DNA from: Jeotgalibaca sp. MA1X17-3
GTDB taxonomy: Bacteria > Bacillota > Bacilli > Lactobacillales > Aerococcaceae
Reading direction: 5' to 3'
Assembly (NCBI RefSeq): GCF_021513155.1
Contig: NZ_CP090983.1
Location: forward strand, 1,783,001-1,847,000
Length of the DNA: 64,000 nucleotides
A program made the translations under genes and the position numbers. Below are positions 18,765 to 28,014 of this stretch, one piece after another (positions within the stretch are counted from its first letter, which is position 1; each line of letters starts with the position of its first letter). Under the pieces are notes generated by a model, which was not told the DNA's origin, made no database searches, and was given only the letters and a program-made list of their open reading frames with translations.

Positions 18765-20038
18765 TTATATAATAGAGAAAATAGCTTCTAGTCTATAATG
18801 TGGATCCAAAGAAAAAGTGTTTTCTAAATCTATCCATTTTTCTCGTGGGAAGTCCTTTACGGTAATATAAACGTTTTTTGTTGAATCATTTTCAGTAGAT
18901 AAAGAAGTCGCATCCCAGCCCATTAATTGGAATCGATCTAATAAGTAATGAGTTTCCTTATCTGCTTCTTCTTTTCCTTTAAAACGAATCACAATATTGG
19001 AAAAAACACCATTGTTTTCTAATTTAGTAGTCTGAGATTGAAAAACTGGATTTTCACTTTGGATCTTCCGGTTCTTGTCTTTGGCAAGAGAAATAATATC
19101 AGAAACTACACTATTCGCTGTAGGGAATCTACCAGCACCAGGCCCATAGAACATGGTTTCTCCAACTGCCTCGCCCTTTACGTAAACAGCATTATTTTCA
19201 TTTTTCACAAATGCTAATGGATGTTCTAACGAGACAAACATCGGTGCGACTTCAGTCCAAATTTTTCCGTTCTTTATTTCTGAAAGAGCAACTAATTTAA
19301 TCGTACCATCCAATTGTTCAGCAATAGAAAAATCCAAGGATTGAATATGAGTGATACCCGTGATATCCATTTCCTCTAATACTGTTTTTTTACCAAAAGC
19401 AAGTTGCGTTAAGATAATTATTTTACGTGCTGCGTCAATCCCTTTTACATCTGCGGTGGGATCACTTTCAGCAAATCCTAAATTTTGAGCCATCTCTAAT
19501 GCTTCTTCATAAGATAAATGATCTTCCTTCATTTTGGTCAACATAAAGTTACTCGTTCCATTAATGATCCCCATAACCTTTTGAACGTGGTCACCTGTAA
19601 AGCTATCAAGTAAGGCTTGAATGATTGAATTCCCCCTCCAACACTAGCTTCAAATCGTAATCCTACTCCGTTTTCTGTTGCAGTTTTAAGGAGTTCATCT
19701 CCCGCTACAGCAAGTAAATCTTTATTCGCTGTCACTACTTGCTTTCCTGCACGGAGAGATTGGGTAATGTATTCTTTTGCAAGATCCATACTACCCATTA
19801 CTTCTACTATGATTTCAATGGACTCTTCTTGGAGAACCTCACTAAACTGATCGGTCAGAGGTATTCCTTTATCCAGTGAAGATTGATGTTTTTCTATATG
19901 ATTCACCAATATTTTTTTCACTTGAAGTTCACAACCAATTGCTTCTTCAATTTTTTCTTTATTTCTGGTAAGGAGGTCATAAACTCCTTTTCCTACTGTC
20001 CCAAAACCTAGTAAACCAATATGAATTGCTTTATTCAA
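18765..20038 (-). pseudogene. hom: Homoserine dehydrogenase, frameshifted as read
   Basis: NAD(P)-dependent reduction of aspartate semialdehyde to homoserine. TTG start at 20038 behind AAAGGAGGAGG. The Rossmann motif GLLGFGTVGKGVYDLL and VVTANKDLLA are present. The frame breaks at GAATTC (19627-19632); with TTGGAATTC instead of TTGAATTC it reads GGGIPIIQALLDSFTGDHVQ and joins MGIINGTSNFMLTKM. The rest ends in an ACT-like domain, total about 424 aa. The downstream thrB is intact, which argues for a read error rather than decay. Confidence 0.88.
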
Positions 20039-20149
20039 TAAAATCCTCCTCCTTTTATATCCGTTCTTTCAACATGTCTTCATTGAATCATATCATATTT
20101 AGATTGTTGACTTCCAATCGATACATCCTCTTTGAAAATGTCTTTTTAT

Positions 20150-20199
20150 TTTAAAAGAACGGAGAAGGTACTGGCATTACTTCCCAGTACCTTCTCCGT
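20150..20199 (-). terminator. Strong terminator hairpin after ykuJ
   Basis: 16-bp stem ACGGAGAAGGTACTGG (20159-20174) with its complement (20184-20199). The minus-strand side continues with TTCTTTT; the plus side is also T-rich. It separates the YkuJ-family gene from the hom promoter. Confidence 0.8.
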
Positions 20200-20232
20200 T
20201 TATCTCTATTTTTTTAACTGAAAAGAAGATTT

Positions 20233-20463
20233 TTAATCTTGCAATAATTCATAAATTTCAATTGCAGTTAAGTCTAAGTCATCAAACTGATACACTTGAT
20301 TGGTCGCATGCTCTTCCAATTCAAAAGATTCAGTTTCACGATTGTATTTGACAACACAGCGTTCATCTCCACTTTTTTCAAAGCGTCGAACTTCTATTTC
20401 TCCGTTGTCTTCCATCATCACTTCTAGTCGTCGGATGATTGCAGATAGTTGTGAAGGTTTCAT
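20233..20463 (-). CDS. YkuJ/DUF1797 family small protein
   Basis: 76 aa, acidic, MKPSQLSAIIRRLEVMMED, ending FDDLDLTAIEIYELLQD. It belongs to a small family common in Bacillales and Lactobacillales with no established function. The start follows AAAGGGG. Monocistronic, with its own terminator. Confidence 0.85.
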   Translation of the reverse strand: MKPSQLSAIIRRLEVMMEDNGEIEVRRFEKSGDERCVVKYNRETESFELEEHATNQVYQFDDLDLTAIEIYELLQD

Positions 20464-20582
20464 AATTTTTCCCCTTTCCAGACTGACTTCTAATATATTC
20501 TAGCATTTTTTCTTCTGAATAACATCATTTTATACTGAATATCAGGGAAGAAATAAAAAACTCTTTCAACTAGTAAGACAAA

Positions 20583-21449
20583 TTAACTCCACCATAGTTT
20601 AATAAGTGCTTGGGTACCGTCATTTTCGTTACCAGCATCTGCTAATTTTATATATAAATCTTTTGCTAACTTTGTTCCTGGTAATTCAATTTCTAGTTTG
20701 TCTGCTTCTTTTAAAGCAATTTTTAAGTCTTTTATGAAATGTTTTACAAAAAAACCAGGTGAATAATTTTCTTGTAGAATACGTGGAGAATAGTTCGTCA
20801 GCGACCAATTCCCAGCACTTCCTGCACCGACTTGTTCGATTACTCTTTCAATATCTAATCCAGCTGCTTTTGCATAAACCATTAATTCGGTCATACCAAC
20901 CATCGTACTTGCTATCATAATTTGATTAGCCATTTTTGTATGTTGACCACTACCAGCCGGTCCTTGTAACATCACCTTACTTGAAAAAGTTTCTAATATT
21001 TTTTCCACTTTTTCAAAAGCACGTTCGTCTCCCCCAACCATCGTAGTAAGTTTGCCGTCCTTCGCTCCTTTATCTCCGCCAGAAACCGGTGCATCCAATG
21101 TAGCTGTCCCTGTCTTTTTTCCAGCTTCATGAATCTTAATAGCCAAACTCGGAGTGCTGGTCGTCATATCGATTAAAATATGATGATCATCTACCATAGA
21201 AAGAATTCCCTCTTTTCTAAAATATGTACTTTCTACATCTTTTGGATAGCCTACAATCGTAATGATTACATCCGTATTACGAGTGATTGCAGCTGGGCTA
21301 TCTTCCCAAATAGCTCCCTCTTCCACTAATGGATCTGCTTTACTTTTTGTACGATTGTATACGTGGACAGGGTACCCTGCATCTAGTAAGTGTCGAACCA
21401 TGGAAGATCCCATGACACCCGTACCAATAAAACCAATTTTTTCTAACAT
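20583..21449 (-). CDS. NAD(P)-dependent beta-hydroxyacid dehydrogenase
   Basis: About 288 aa of the 3-hydroxyisobutyrate/tartronate semialdehyde reductase family. The nucleotide motif is IGFIGTGVMGSSMVRHLL, the substrate loop DAPVSGGDKGAKDGKL, and the catalytic lysine sits in GSGQHTKMANQ. The C-terminal family helix is GFFVKHFIKDLKIALKEA. The exact substrate cannot be told. Start ATG 21449 is placed after GGTGAG; a further upstream start is poorer. Confidence 0.88.
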   Translation of the reverse strand: MLEKIGFIGTGVMGSSMVRHLLDAGYPVHVYNRTKSKADPLVEEGAIWEDSPAAITRNTDVIITIVGYPKDVESTYFRKEGILSMVDDHHILIDMTTSTPSLAIKIHEAGKKTGTATLDAPVSGGDKGAKDGKLTTMVGGDERAFEKVEKILETFSSKVMLQGPAGSGQHTKMANQIMIASTMVGMTELMVYAKAAGLDIERVIEQVGAGSAGNWSLTNYSPRILQENYSPGFFVKHFIKDLKIALKEADKLEIELPGTKLAKDLYIKLADAGNENDGTQALIKLWWS

Positions 21450-21512
21450 ATGCTCACCGATTCCTTCCAAATTTGTTAGTTTCAGTATATCACTTTCTAG
21501 CTGTGCTCCAAT

Positions 21513-21547
21513 AAAAATCCACTCCGATAAAAAACGGAGTGGATTTT
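21513..21547. terminator. Terminator after bgsB
   Basis: Stem AAAATCCACTCCG (21514-21526) with CGGAGTGGATTTT (21535-21547), T-rich on both sides. As read, the bgsB frame runs straight through this hairpin, which itself indicates that the true stop was lost. Confidence 0.85.
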
Positions 21548-22761
21548 CTATTTGCTTTTTTTCTTAATTTTAAAATGAAGAGGAAAGCTTTTTTCTCTTC
21601 TAAAATTGTTTGAAAATAATAATTTTCAATGATTTTACGATAATAGCTAATAACTTTAATTCCAAAGGTTCTTGATGAAATTTCTTCCATTAACAATAAT
21701 CTTTCTGTTTGATCTAATTGTTCATGATCCTCTTGTAGTCGTCCAAGAGTTTGCACGATGCAATCACCAAATTCCTCATCTACCTGGAACAACGAACCAA
21801 GAATAGGATTGCGAATAATCTCTTCTAAATAATCATTTCGTTTAGCAACGATAGGACAGCCATTCACAATACTTTCTAAATACGTCAATCCTTGTGTTTC
21901 ACTTTCAGAAGCATTCACAAATAGATTTGCCATTTGATAATATTCATGAACATGTTCATTTTTAACTTCACCTATAAATATAATAGAATCTTCTAGGTTC
22001 GTTTCCCTCACAAGCTCTTCTAGATCCTCACGAGCTGGTCCTTCACCTACAAAAACTAGTTTTGCATTTGGATAATGTTTCAAAACGGTAGGAAAAGCAC
22101 CAATTATTTTTTCCAGCCGTTTTTCATGGGCAAGACGAGAAAGAGATAACAAAACAACATCTGTTTCTGACAGTCCTAATTTTTGACGAATGTCCATTTT
22201 TGCTCCAGGATTTTCTTCTGGTAAAGGTACACCGGTAGGAATCACTCTAATTTCTTTATAAATATTATAAGATGCCAGTTTATTTTTCATCAGCTGACTG
22301 GGAGCAATGACTCCCATCGCACCGTTGCAAAACATACGCGAAACTACTTCTACACTCTTCGGCTTCAAGACTTTCCCTTTCGCTATGTAGTGAAGATATT
22401 TTTCATACATCGTGTGGTAGGTGTGAACCGTAGGAATATTCAACATATGCGCAACATATTTCCCCGCTAATCCCATGCTAAACTCCGTATGCGTATGAAC
22501 AATATCAATATGGTACTTCCTCGCTTCTTTTAGTGCTTTTCCAAATCCTTTAATTGCGATTCGTCGATCTTTAAAAGAAAGGAGAGGGATACTTGTTAAA
22601 CGGACAATATTTTTTTCGTTTGGATCCGCCTTAGGATCAGTCGTAGTAAATATAATCACTTCATGTCCATGAGCTTCTAACTCTTCCTTTAAAATACGAA
22701 TGGAAGTCGATACACCACTCACTTGAGGAAAATAAGAATCTGTAAAAAAACCTATTCTCAT
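21548..22761 (-). CDS. bgsB: BgsB-like 1,2-diacylglycerol 3-glucosyltransferase (frameshift at C-terminus as read)
   Basis: GT4 enzyme that glucosylates diacylglycerol, the first step to glycolipids and the lipoteichoic acid anchor. It begins MRIGFFTDSYFPQVSGVSTS, with HTHTEFSMGLAG, IPTGVPLP, SLSRLAHEKRLEKII and the donor motif ESETQGLTYLESI. As read the frame continues to 21490 through the terminator. If the A7 run at 21556-21562 is A8, it ends KLRKKSK with TAG at 21548, giving about 404 aa and stopping right before the hairpin. The lysine-rich tail suits a peripheral membrane protein. Confidence 0.87.
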
Positions 22762-22802
22762 TTTTAATCCACCTTCTTTTTCTGAATAATCTCTTTTTAT
22801 CT

Positions 22803-22831
22803 ATTATAAAGAACGGACACTTCTTTGTCAT
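22803..22831 (-). promoter_or_regulatory. Promoter of bgsB
   Basis: ATGACA (22826-22831), 17 bp, TATAAT (22803-22808) on the minus strand, about 40 bp before the bgsB ATG. Confidence 0.6.
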
Positions 22832-22865
22832 TAGCCCAAAGTCTTAAATTAGTATAGAAACCTAT

Positions 22866-22906
22866 ACAAAAAAACACTGCCATCAGATTTCCTAAGGCAG
22901 TGTTTT
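22866..22906 (-). terminator. Terminator after ptsI
   Basis: Stem AAAACACTGCC (22871-22881) with GGCAGTGTTTT (22896-22906), followed by TTTTTTTG in the minus direction. Confidence 0.88.
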
Positions 22907-22914
22907 AGTGTTTT

Positions 22915-24648
22915 TTATACGAGTAGTTCTTTCATGTTATCTACTAATTCAATAACTTCTTCTACTGTTGTACATTCATTAATAGCCTTATCAGCTAATT
23001 TTTTCATTTCTGTTGAATCAAGTTTACTCATTAAACTACGTGTTTTTAGGACACTAGAAGCACTCATCGAGAATTCATCTAGACCTAAGCCTACTAGTAA
23101 TGGCACTGCAGTCTGGTCTCCTGCCATTTCTCCACACATGCCTGTCCATTTACCTTCTGCATGAGAAGAATCGATTACATGCTTAATAAGGGTCAAAATA
23201 GACGGGTTATATGGTTGGTACAGGTAAGAAACTTGTTGGTTCATCCGGTCAGCGGCCATTGTATACTGAATAAGGTCGTTGGTTCCAATACTAAAGAAGT
23301 CAACTTCTTTAGCAAATTGATGAGCCAAAACAGCTGCTGCAGGTATTTCCACCATAATTCCTACTTCAATTTCTTCTGAAACAGCTATGTTTTCTTGAAT
23401 AAGTTTTGCTTTTTCTTCTTCAAGAATTTTCTTCGCTTCACGGAATTCATTTAAAGTAGCAATCATTGGGAACATAATCCGTAATTTCCCGAAAACAGAT
23501 GCACGCAATAGAGCACGTAACTGCGTACGGAACATTTCTGGTTCTGCAAGACAGATTCGAATCGCACGGTAACCTAAGAATGGATTCATTTCTTCCGGTA
23601 ATTTCAAGTACGGTAATTCTTTATCGCCACCAATATCCATCGTACGAACTACAACTGGTTTTCCATCCATGCCTTCTAAAACTTCTTTATAGGCGTTGAA
23701 TTGTTCTTCTTCTGTTGGAAAATCAGCAGAATCCATATATAGGAATTCAGTACGATAAAGACCAACTGCTTCAGCACCATTTTCAATTACGCCAACTAAA
23801 TCTTTTGGTGTACCGATATTTGCTGCTAATTCAATATGTTTTCCGTCTTTTGTAACCGTTTCTGCATTTTTCAGCAATTTCCATTCTTCTTTTTGCTGTT
23901 CAAATTTAGTACGTTTTTCATCATAGCTAGCTAGGGTTTCTTCATCTGGATTAATGATGATGTTTCCACCTAAACCATCAATAATGACCATATCTCCATC
24001 ACTGATACCTTCTGTAACAGTTTTCGTTCCTACAACTGCAGGAATTTCCAATGAGCGAGCCATAATAGCTGAGTGAGAAGTTCGTCCACCGATGTCCGTT
24101 ACAAAGCCTTTAACAAAGTCACGATTCAATTGCGCAGTATCACTTGGTGTTAGGTCTTTTGCCACAATAACGACTTCCTCTTGAATAGAAGAAGGATTCG
24201 GAATTTTAACTCCAAGCAAATGACTCAATACACGTTCAGTAACATCACGAATATCAGCCGCACGTTCTTGCATATAAGGATTGTCTTCCATTGACTCAAA
24301 CATATTTACAAACATACCCGTTACTTCCATCAATGCTTGTTCTGCATTTACTTCGTTAGTTGTAATGTTTGTTTTAATGCTATCAATTAATTCAGGATCA
24401 GATAGAACCATGATATGAGCATCAAATACTTGTGCCTCTTCGTCCCCTACAGTTTCCGCTACACGATCACGGATTGCTTGAATTTCTGTTTTAGAAATTT
24501 CTAGACTATCATTGAAACGATTTATTTCTCCTTCAATATCAGAAACGCTTTTCTTTTCAAAAGATAGGTCAGGTTCAGTTAACAAGTAAGCTTTACCTAT
24601 TGCGATACCATCACTGGCAGCAATTCCTATTATTCGACGTTCCATCAT
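22915..24648 (-). CDS. ptsI: Phosphoenolpyruvate-protein phosphotransferase (enzyme I)
   Basis: General cytoplasmic enzyme I of the sugar PTS; takes phosphate from PEP and passes it to HPr. 577 aa. The phosphohistidine loop is GGRTSHSAIMARSLEIPAVV, and the PEP-binding barrel has MFPMIATLNEFREAK, FSIGTNDLIQYTMAADR and the cysteine-bearing GMCGEMAGD. Overlaps ptsH by 4 bp (ATGA). Confidence 0.98.
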   Translation of the reverse strand: MMERRIIGIAASDGIAIGKAYLLTEPDLSFEKKSVSDIEGEINRFNDSLEISKTEIQAIRDRVAETVGDEEAQVFDAHIMVLSDPELIDSIKTNITTNEVNAEQALMEVTGMFVNMFESMEDNPYMQERAADIRDVTERVLSHLLGVKIPNPSSIQEEVVIVAKDLTPSDTAQLNRDFVKGFVTDIGGRTSHSAIMARSLEIPAVVGTKTVTEGISDGDMVIIDGLGGNIIINPDEETLASYDEKRTKFEQQKEEWKLLKNAETVTKDGKHIELAANIGTPKDLVGVIENGAEAVGLYRTEFLYMDSADFPTEEEQFNAYKEVLEGMDGKPVVVRTMDIGGDKELPYLKLPEEMNPFLGYRAIRICLAEPEMFRTQLRALLRASVFGKLRIMFPMIATLNEFREAKKILEEEKAKLIQENIAVSEEIEVGIMVEIPAAAVLAHQFAKEVDFFSIGTNDLIQYTMAADRMNQQVSYLYQPYNPSILTLIKHVIDSSHAEGKWTGMCGEMAGDQTAVPLLVGLGLDEFSMSASSVLKTRSLMSKLDSTEMKKLADKAINECTTVEEVIELVDNMKELLV

Positions 24649-24911
24649 TCTGCCAGGCCTTCTTTTTGTAAAGTCTCCACAATTCCAGCAATTGCTTCTG
24701 CTTCATCTGCACCTTCTGCGGAAATGGTTACATCTGCTCCTTGTCCAACGCCTAATGACATTACACCCATGATTGATTTTAGGTTAACAGATTTTCCTTT
24801 GTACTCTAAATTAATATCTGAATTGAATTTGCTTGCTGTTTGAACAAGTAGTGTTGCTGGTCTTGCGTGAATACCAGTTTCTGCGATAATATTAAATTCT
24901 TTCTTTTCCAT
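24645..24911 (-). CDS. ptsH: HPr phosphocarrier protein
   Basis: 88 aa. The phosphorylated histidine is in ETGIHARPATLL (His15), and the regulatory serine for HPr kinase is in NLKSIMGVMSLG (Ser46). It therefore serves both sugar transport and CcpA-dependent catabolite control. The start follows AAAGGGG. Confidence 0.98.
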   Translation of the reverse strand: MEKKEFNIIAETGIHARPATLLVQTASKFNSDINLEYKGKSVNLKSIMGVMSLGVGQGADVTISAEGADEAEAIAGIVETLQKEGLAE

Positions 24912-25207
24912 TATAATTTGTCCCCTTTTAATATGAATTTGTAAAGAATATTCTTACAACTTCGACAATATATAACAATAGATACGTTCATTTCTCTAAT
25001 CTGTTGAAATCAATTGTCTCATTGCATCAAAAATAACCCTTTCACAAAATAAGATTACCATTTTTTCTTGATAAGGACAACTGTTTTAAACCTTTCCTTC
25101 ATATTGTTTTTTTTAAAATGAAAAGAGAACGTTTTTTTTCTAAAAAATGGTCAATATACAACTATTAACTAGTTTTTTAATTTAATAAAAAGTTTAAATC
25201 AAAAGAC
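24912..25207. other. Intergenic region between divergent ptsH and clpE
   Basis: About 300 bp, AT-rich, without a gene. A TTGTCG-17 bp-TTTACA arrangement near 24929-24957 (minus) is one weak candidate for the ptsH promoter. An imperfect palindrome TTGTAAGAATATTCTTTACAA lies near 24940-24960. No clear catabolite-responsive element was seen. Confidence 0.35.
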
Positions 25208-25264
25208 TTGAAAGTCAAAATAGGTCAGTGTATAATACAAGTCATAAGGTCAGTATTAGTCAGG
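25208..25264 (+). promoter_or_regulatory. clpE promoter with two CtsR operators
   Basis: TTGAAA (25208-25213), 17 bp, TATAAT (25231-25236). The spacer holds AGTCAAA (25213-25219) and GGTCAGT (25223-25229), a heptad repeat with a 3-bp gap as in the CtsR consensus. A second pair GGTCAGT/AGTCAGG with the same gap lies at 25248-25264, just after the start site. Heat-shock repression by CtsR is therefore likely. Confidence 0.85.
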
Positions 25265-25328
25265 TATGTCAACCTTTTTGATAACTGATCAAAAAAATAT
25301 ATATAAAAAGAGAAAGGATGTTTATCAT

Positions 25329-27536
25329 ATGAAATGTATTAATTGTGGAAAAAATGAAGCATCCATCCATTTATATGCAAGTATGAATGGGAAGACACAG
25401 AAAATTGATCTGTGTCAAAACTGTTACCAACAATGGAAAGCGATGCAAAGTAAAGATCATTCACATACATTTTTTAATTTATCGCCGGGTAACCCTTCTT
25501 TTAATTTCAATGATTTTGAAAATAGAATGAGACAATATCAAGAAGAACAACTTAAAAGCCAGTCAAATCAACCTTCCTCACAAGCAACTAGCTCCGGAAA
25601 AGGTGGTAATAATGGTGGTGAATTACTCAACAAATATGGAGTAAACCTTACTGAATTAGCTCGTCAAGGTGCTATCGATCCTGTAATTGGTAGAGATAGC
25701 GAAATTACTAGAATTATTGAAATTCTCAATCGACGTAGCAAGAATAACCCTGTACTCACCGGTGAAGCTGGTGTTGGTAAAACAGCAGTGGTAGAAGGTC
25801 TTGCTCAAAAAATTGTTGATGGTGAGGTTCCTCATAAACTTCTAGATAAAGAAGTGATCCGTTTGGATGTTGTATCTTTAGTTCAAGGCACCGGAATTCG
25901 TGGACAGTTTGAAGAACGGATGCAGCAATTGATGGACGAAGTACGGGAAAACAAACAAATTATCTTGTTTATTGATGAAATTCACGAAATTGTAGGAGCA
26001 GGAAGCGCTGAAGGAAGTATGGATGCAGGTAATATCCTAAAACCCGCTCTCGCTCGAGGTGAAATACAATTAATTGGTGCAACTACTTTAAATGAATATC
26101 GTAAAATCGAAAAAGACGCTGCGCTAGAGAGACGTTTCCAACCAGTCCGAGTAAGTGAACCAACGCCAGAACAAACATTAATTATACTGAAAGGCATTCG
26201 TCCGAAATATGAGGATTATCATAAAGTTAGTTATTCGGATAAAGCTCTAGAAGCTGCAGTAAATCTTTCCCATCGTTATATACAAGATCGCTACTTACCT
26301 GATAAAGCAATCGATTTATTAGATGAATCGGGTTCAAAAAAGAATTTAACTATGAAAATAGTTGATCCAAAAGAAATTGATGAACGAATGGCTGTAGCTG
26401 AAACTGAAAAACAAGCAGCTCTTCATGCAGAAGATTACGAAAAAGCAGCCTATTATCGAGATCAAATCTCTAATCTTAAAAAAATGAAAGAAAACCCACA
26501 AAATTTAGATCAAGAGCTAACGGTTACTCATCAAGACATTCAAAAAATTGTTGAAGTTAAAACGAATATACCTGTTGGTGATTTATTAGAAAAAGAAAAT
26601 GAGCAATTACGCAACTTAGACAAAGACCTAAAACAACATGTAATTGGGCAAGACGAGGCTGTGGACAAAGTAGCAAAAGCCATTCGTAGAAATCGAATTG
26701 GATTTGGGCGTAAAAACCGTCCTATCGGTAGTTTCTTGTTTGTTGGTCCAACAGGAGTTGGTAAAACAGAACTTGCAAAACAATTAGCAAATGAAATGTT
26801 TGGTACAGAAGATTCTATTATTCGTTTTGATATGAGTGAATATATGGAAAAACATGCTGTTTCCAAATTAATTGGGTCGCCTCCGGGATATGTAGGATAC
26901 GATGAAGCTGGACAACTAACAGAACAAGTTAGAAGAAATCCATATAGCATTGTCTTATTAGATGAAATTGAAAAAGCTCATCCAGATGCGATGCATCTAT
27001 TCCTCCAAATTCTTGAAGATGGTCGTCTGACCGATTCTCAAGGTCGTACTGTAAGTTTCAAAGATACGGTAATTATCATGACGAGTAATGCAGGAACTGG
27101 GACAAAAGAAGCTAACGTTGGATTTGGTGCCGCACTATCTGGTAAAACAAATTCCGTTTTAGATCGTTTAAATAATTATTTTAAACCTGAGTTTATTAAT
27201 AGATTTGATGCGATTGTTGAATTCAACTCGCTTTCTAAAGAAAATCTGTTTTCTATTTTGACGCTCATGTTAGAAGAACTAAATAACGTGTTAGTTGATA
27301 AAGAAATTCACATTACGGTCAATGATGCAACTAAAGAGAAACTGATTGACCTTGGCTATAGTACAACCATGGGTGTAAGACCTTTACGTCGTATCATTCA
27401 GGAACAAATTGAAGACCAAGTAGCCGATTACTACTTAGATGATCCTCATACAAAAAATATTAATTTTGATGTTGATGACAATGGTTCCATCATTATCGAT
27501 GAACGAGTTACCCAACCAATAGAAAAAAAGGTATAA
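25329..27536 (+). CDS. clpE: ClpE, ATP-dependent Clp protease ATP-binding subunit
   Basis: HSP100 unfoldase that feeds ClpP. About 735 aa. It has an N-terminal zinc finger (CINCGKNEA ... CQNC), Walker A GEAGVGKTAVVEGL and Walker B ILFIDEIHE in AAA1, a UVR-like coil (EDYEKAAYYRDQI), and Walker A GPTGVGKTELAKQL with LLDEIEKAHPD in AAA2. ClpE, unlike ClpC, carries this zinc finger. The start at 25329 follows GAAAGGATG; a longer upstream frame covers the operators and was rejected. Confidence 0.97.
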   Translation: MKCINCGKNEASIHLYASMNGKTQKIDLCQNCYQQWKAMQSKDHSHTFFNLSPGNPSFNFNDFENRMRQYQEEQLKSQSNQPSSQATSSGKGGNNGGELLNKYGVNLTELARQGAIDPVIGRDSEITRIIEILNRRSKNNPVLTGEAGVGKTAVVEGLAQKIVDGEVPHKLLDKEVIRLDVVSLVQGTGIRGQFEERMQQLMDEVRENKQIILFIDEIHEIVGAGSAEGSMDAGNILKPALARGEIQLIGATTLNEYRKIEKDAALERRFQPVRVSEPTPEQTLIILKGIRPKYEDYHKVSYSDKALEAAVNLSHRYIQDRYLPDKAIDLLDESGSKKNLTMKIVDPKEIDERMAVAETEKQAALHAEDYEKAAYYRDQISNLKKMKENPQNLDQELTVTHQDIQKIVEVKTNIPVGDLLEKENEQLRNLDKDLKQHVIGQDEAVDKVAKAIRRNRIGFGRKNRPIGSFLFVGPTGVGKTELAKQLANEMFGTEDSIIRFDMSEYMEKHAVSKLIGSPPGYVGYDEAGQLTEQVRRNPYSIVLLDEIEKAHPDAMHLFLQILEDGRLTDSQGRTVSFKDTVIIMTSNAGTGTKEANVGFGAALSGKTNSVLDRLNNYFKPEFINRFDAIVEFNSLSKENLFSILTLMLEELNNVLVDKEIHITVNDATKEKLIDLGYSTTMGVRPLRRIIQEQIEDQVADYYLDDPHTKNINFDVDDNGSIIIDERVTQPIEKKV

Positions 27537-27542
27537 ACATAT

Positions 27543-27579
27543 AAAAGAGCAATCTTTTTAATAAGATTGCTCTTTTATT
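27543..27579 (+). terminator. Terminator after clpE
   Basis: Stem AAAAGAGCAATCTT (27543-27556) with AAGATTGCTCTTTT (27563-27576), then ATT. Confidence 0.88.
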
Positions 27580-27663
27580 GACATTAAGACGCTTTCTTCC
27601 TTTCACTATTTGAACAAAAAGGCTATAATAGATTAAAATCCAATAAAGTTTGAGGTGTTTTCT

Positions 27664-27957
27664 ATGAAACTAATCGATGTAACGAACGGCCATGCTGAAC
27701 TTGTCAGAGAACAACTATCAAATACTGACGCCTCTTTTGTTAAAGTATACTCACTAGGGCAAACAACCGTCATATATACAGGGGCTCCCGCTCATGAAGA
27801 TATTATCCTGCTTAATCGTGATCGTAGAATTAAACAAAATGAAATTGACTTTGTTTTAAATAAACTAATGCAATTAACCGCTGATGAAGTCGAAGTCATG
27901 CACGGGCATAACTTTGTAGAGTTATCCTACATAAGAAATCAAGCTTCACTTACCTAG
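27664..27957 (+). CDS. DUF1827 family protein
   Basis: 97 aa, MKLIDVTNGHAELVREQL. A small family found in Lactobacillales with no assigned function. The start follows GAGGTG. A TATAAT lies at 27624-27629, so it has its own promoter although it lies downstream of the clpE terminator. The histidines in VEVMHGHNFVEL are notable, but no catalytic motif is claimed. Confidence 0.75.
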   Translation: MKLIDVTNGHAELVREQLSNTDASFVKVYSLGQTTVIYTGAPAHEDIILLNRDRRIKQNEIDFVLNKLMQLTADEVEVMHGHNFVELSYIRNQASLT

Positions 27958-27971
27958 TTCTTACTGTATAC

Positions 27972-28002
27972 AAAAAGCCTTCCAAATTTTGGAAGGCTTT
28001 TT
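27972..28002. terminator. Bidirectional terminator between DUF1827 and prfC
   Basis: Stem AAAAAGCCTTCC with GGAAGGCTTTTT around AAATTTT, with A/T tracts on both sides; serves the convergent genes. Confidence 0.9.
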
Positions 28003-28014
28003 GTTATACGCTGA

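Noticed and set aside
25266..25328. Longer clpE start at 25266
   Set aside because: It lies just downstream of the operator region without a good site; the zinc-finger start at 25329 fits the family.
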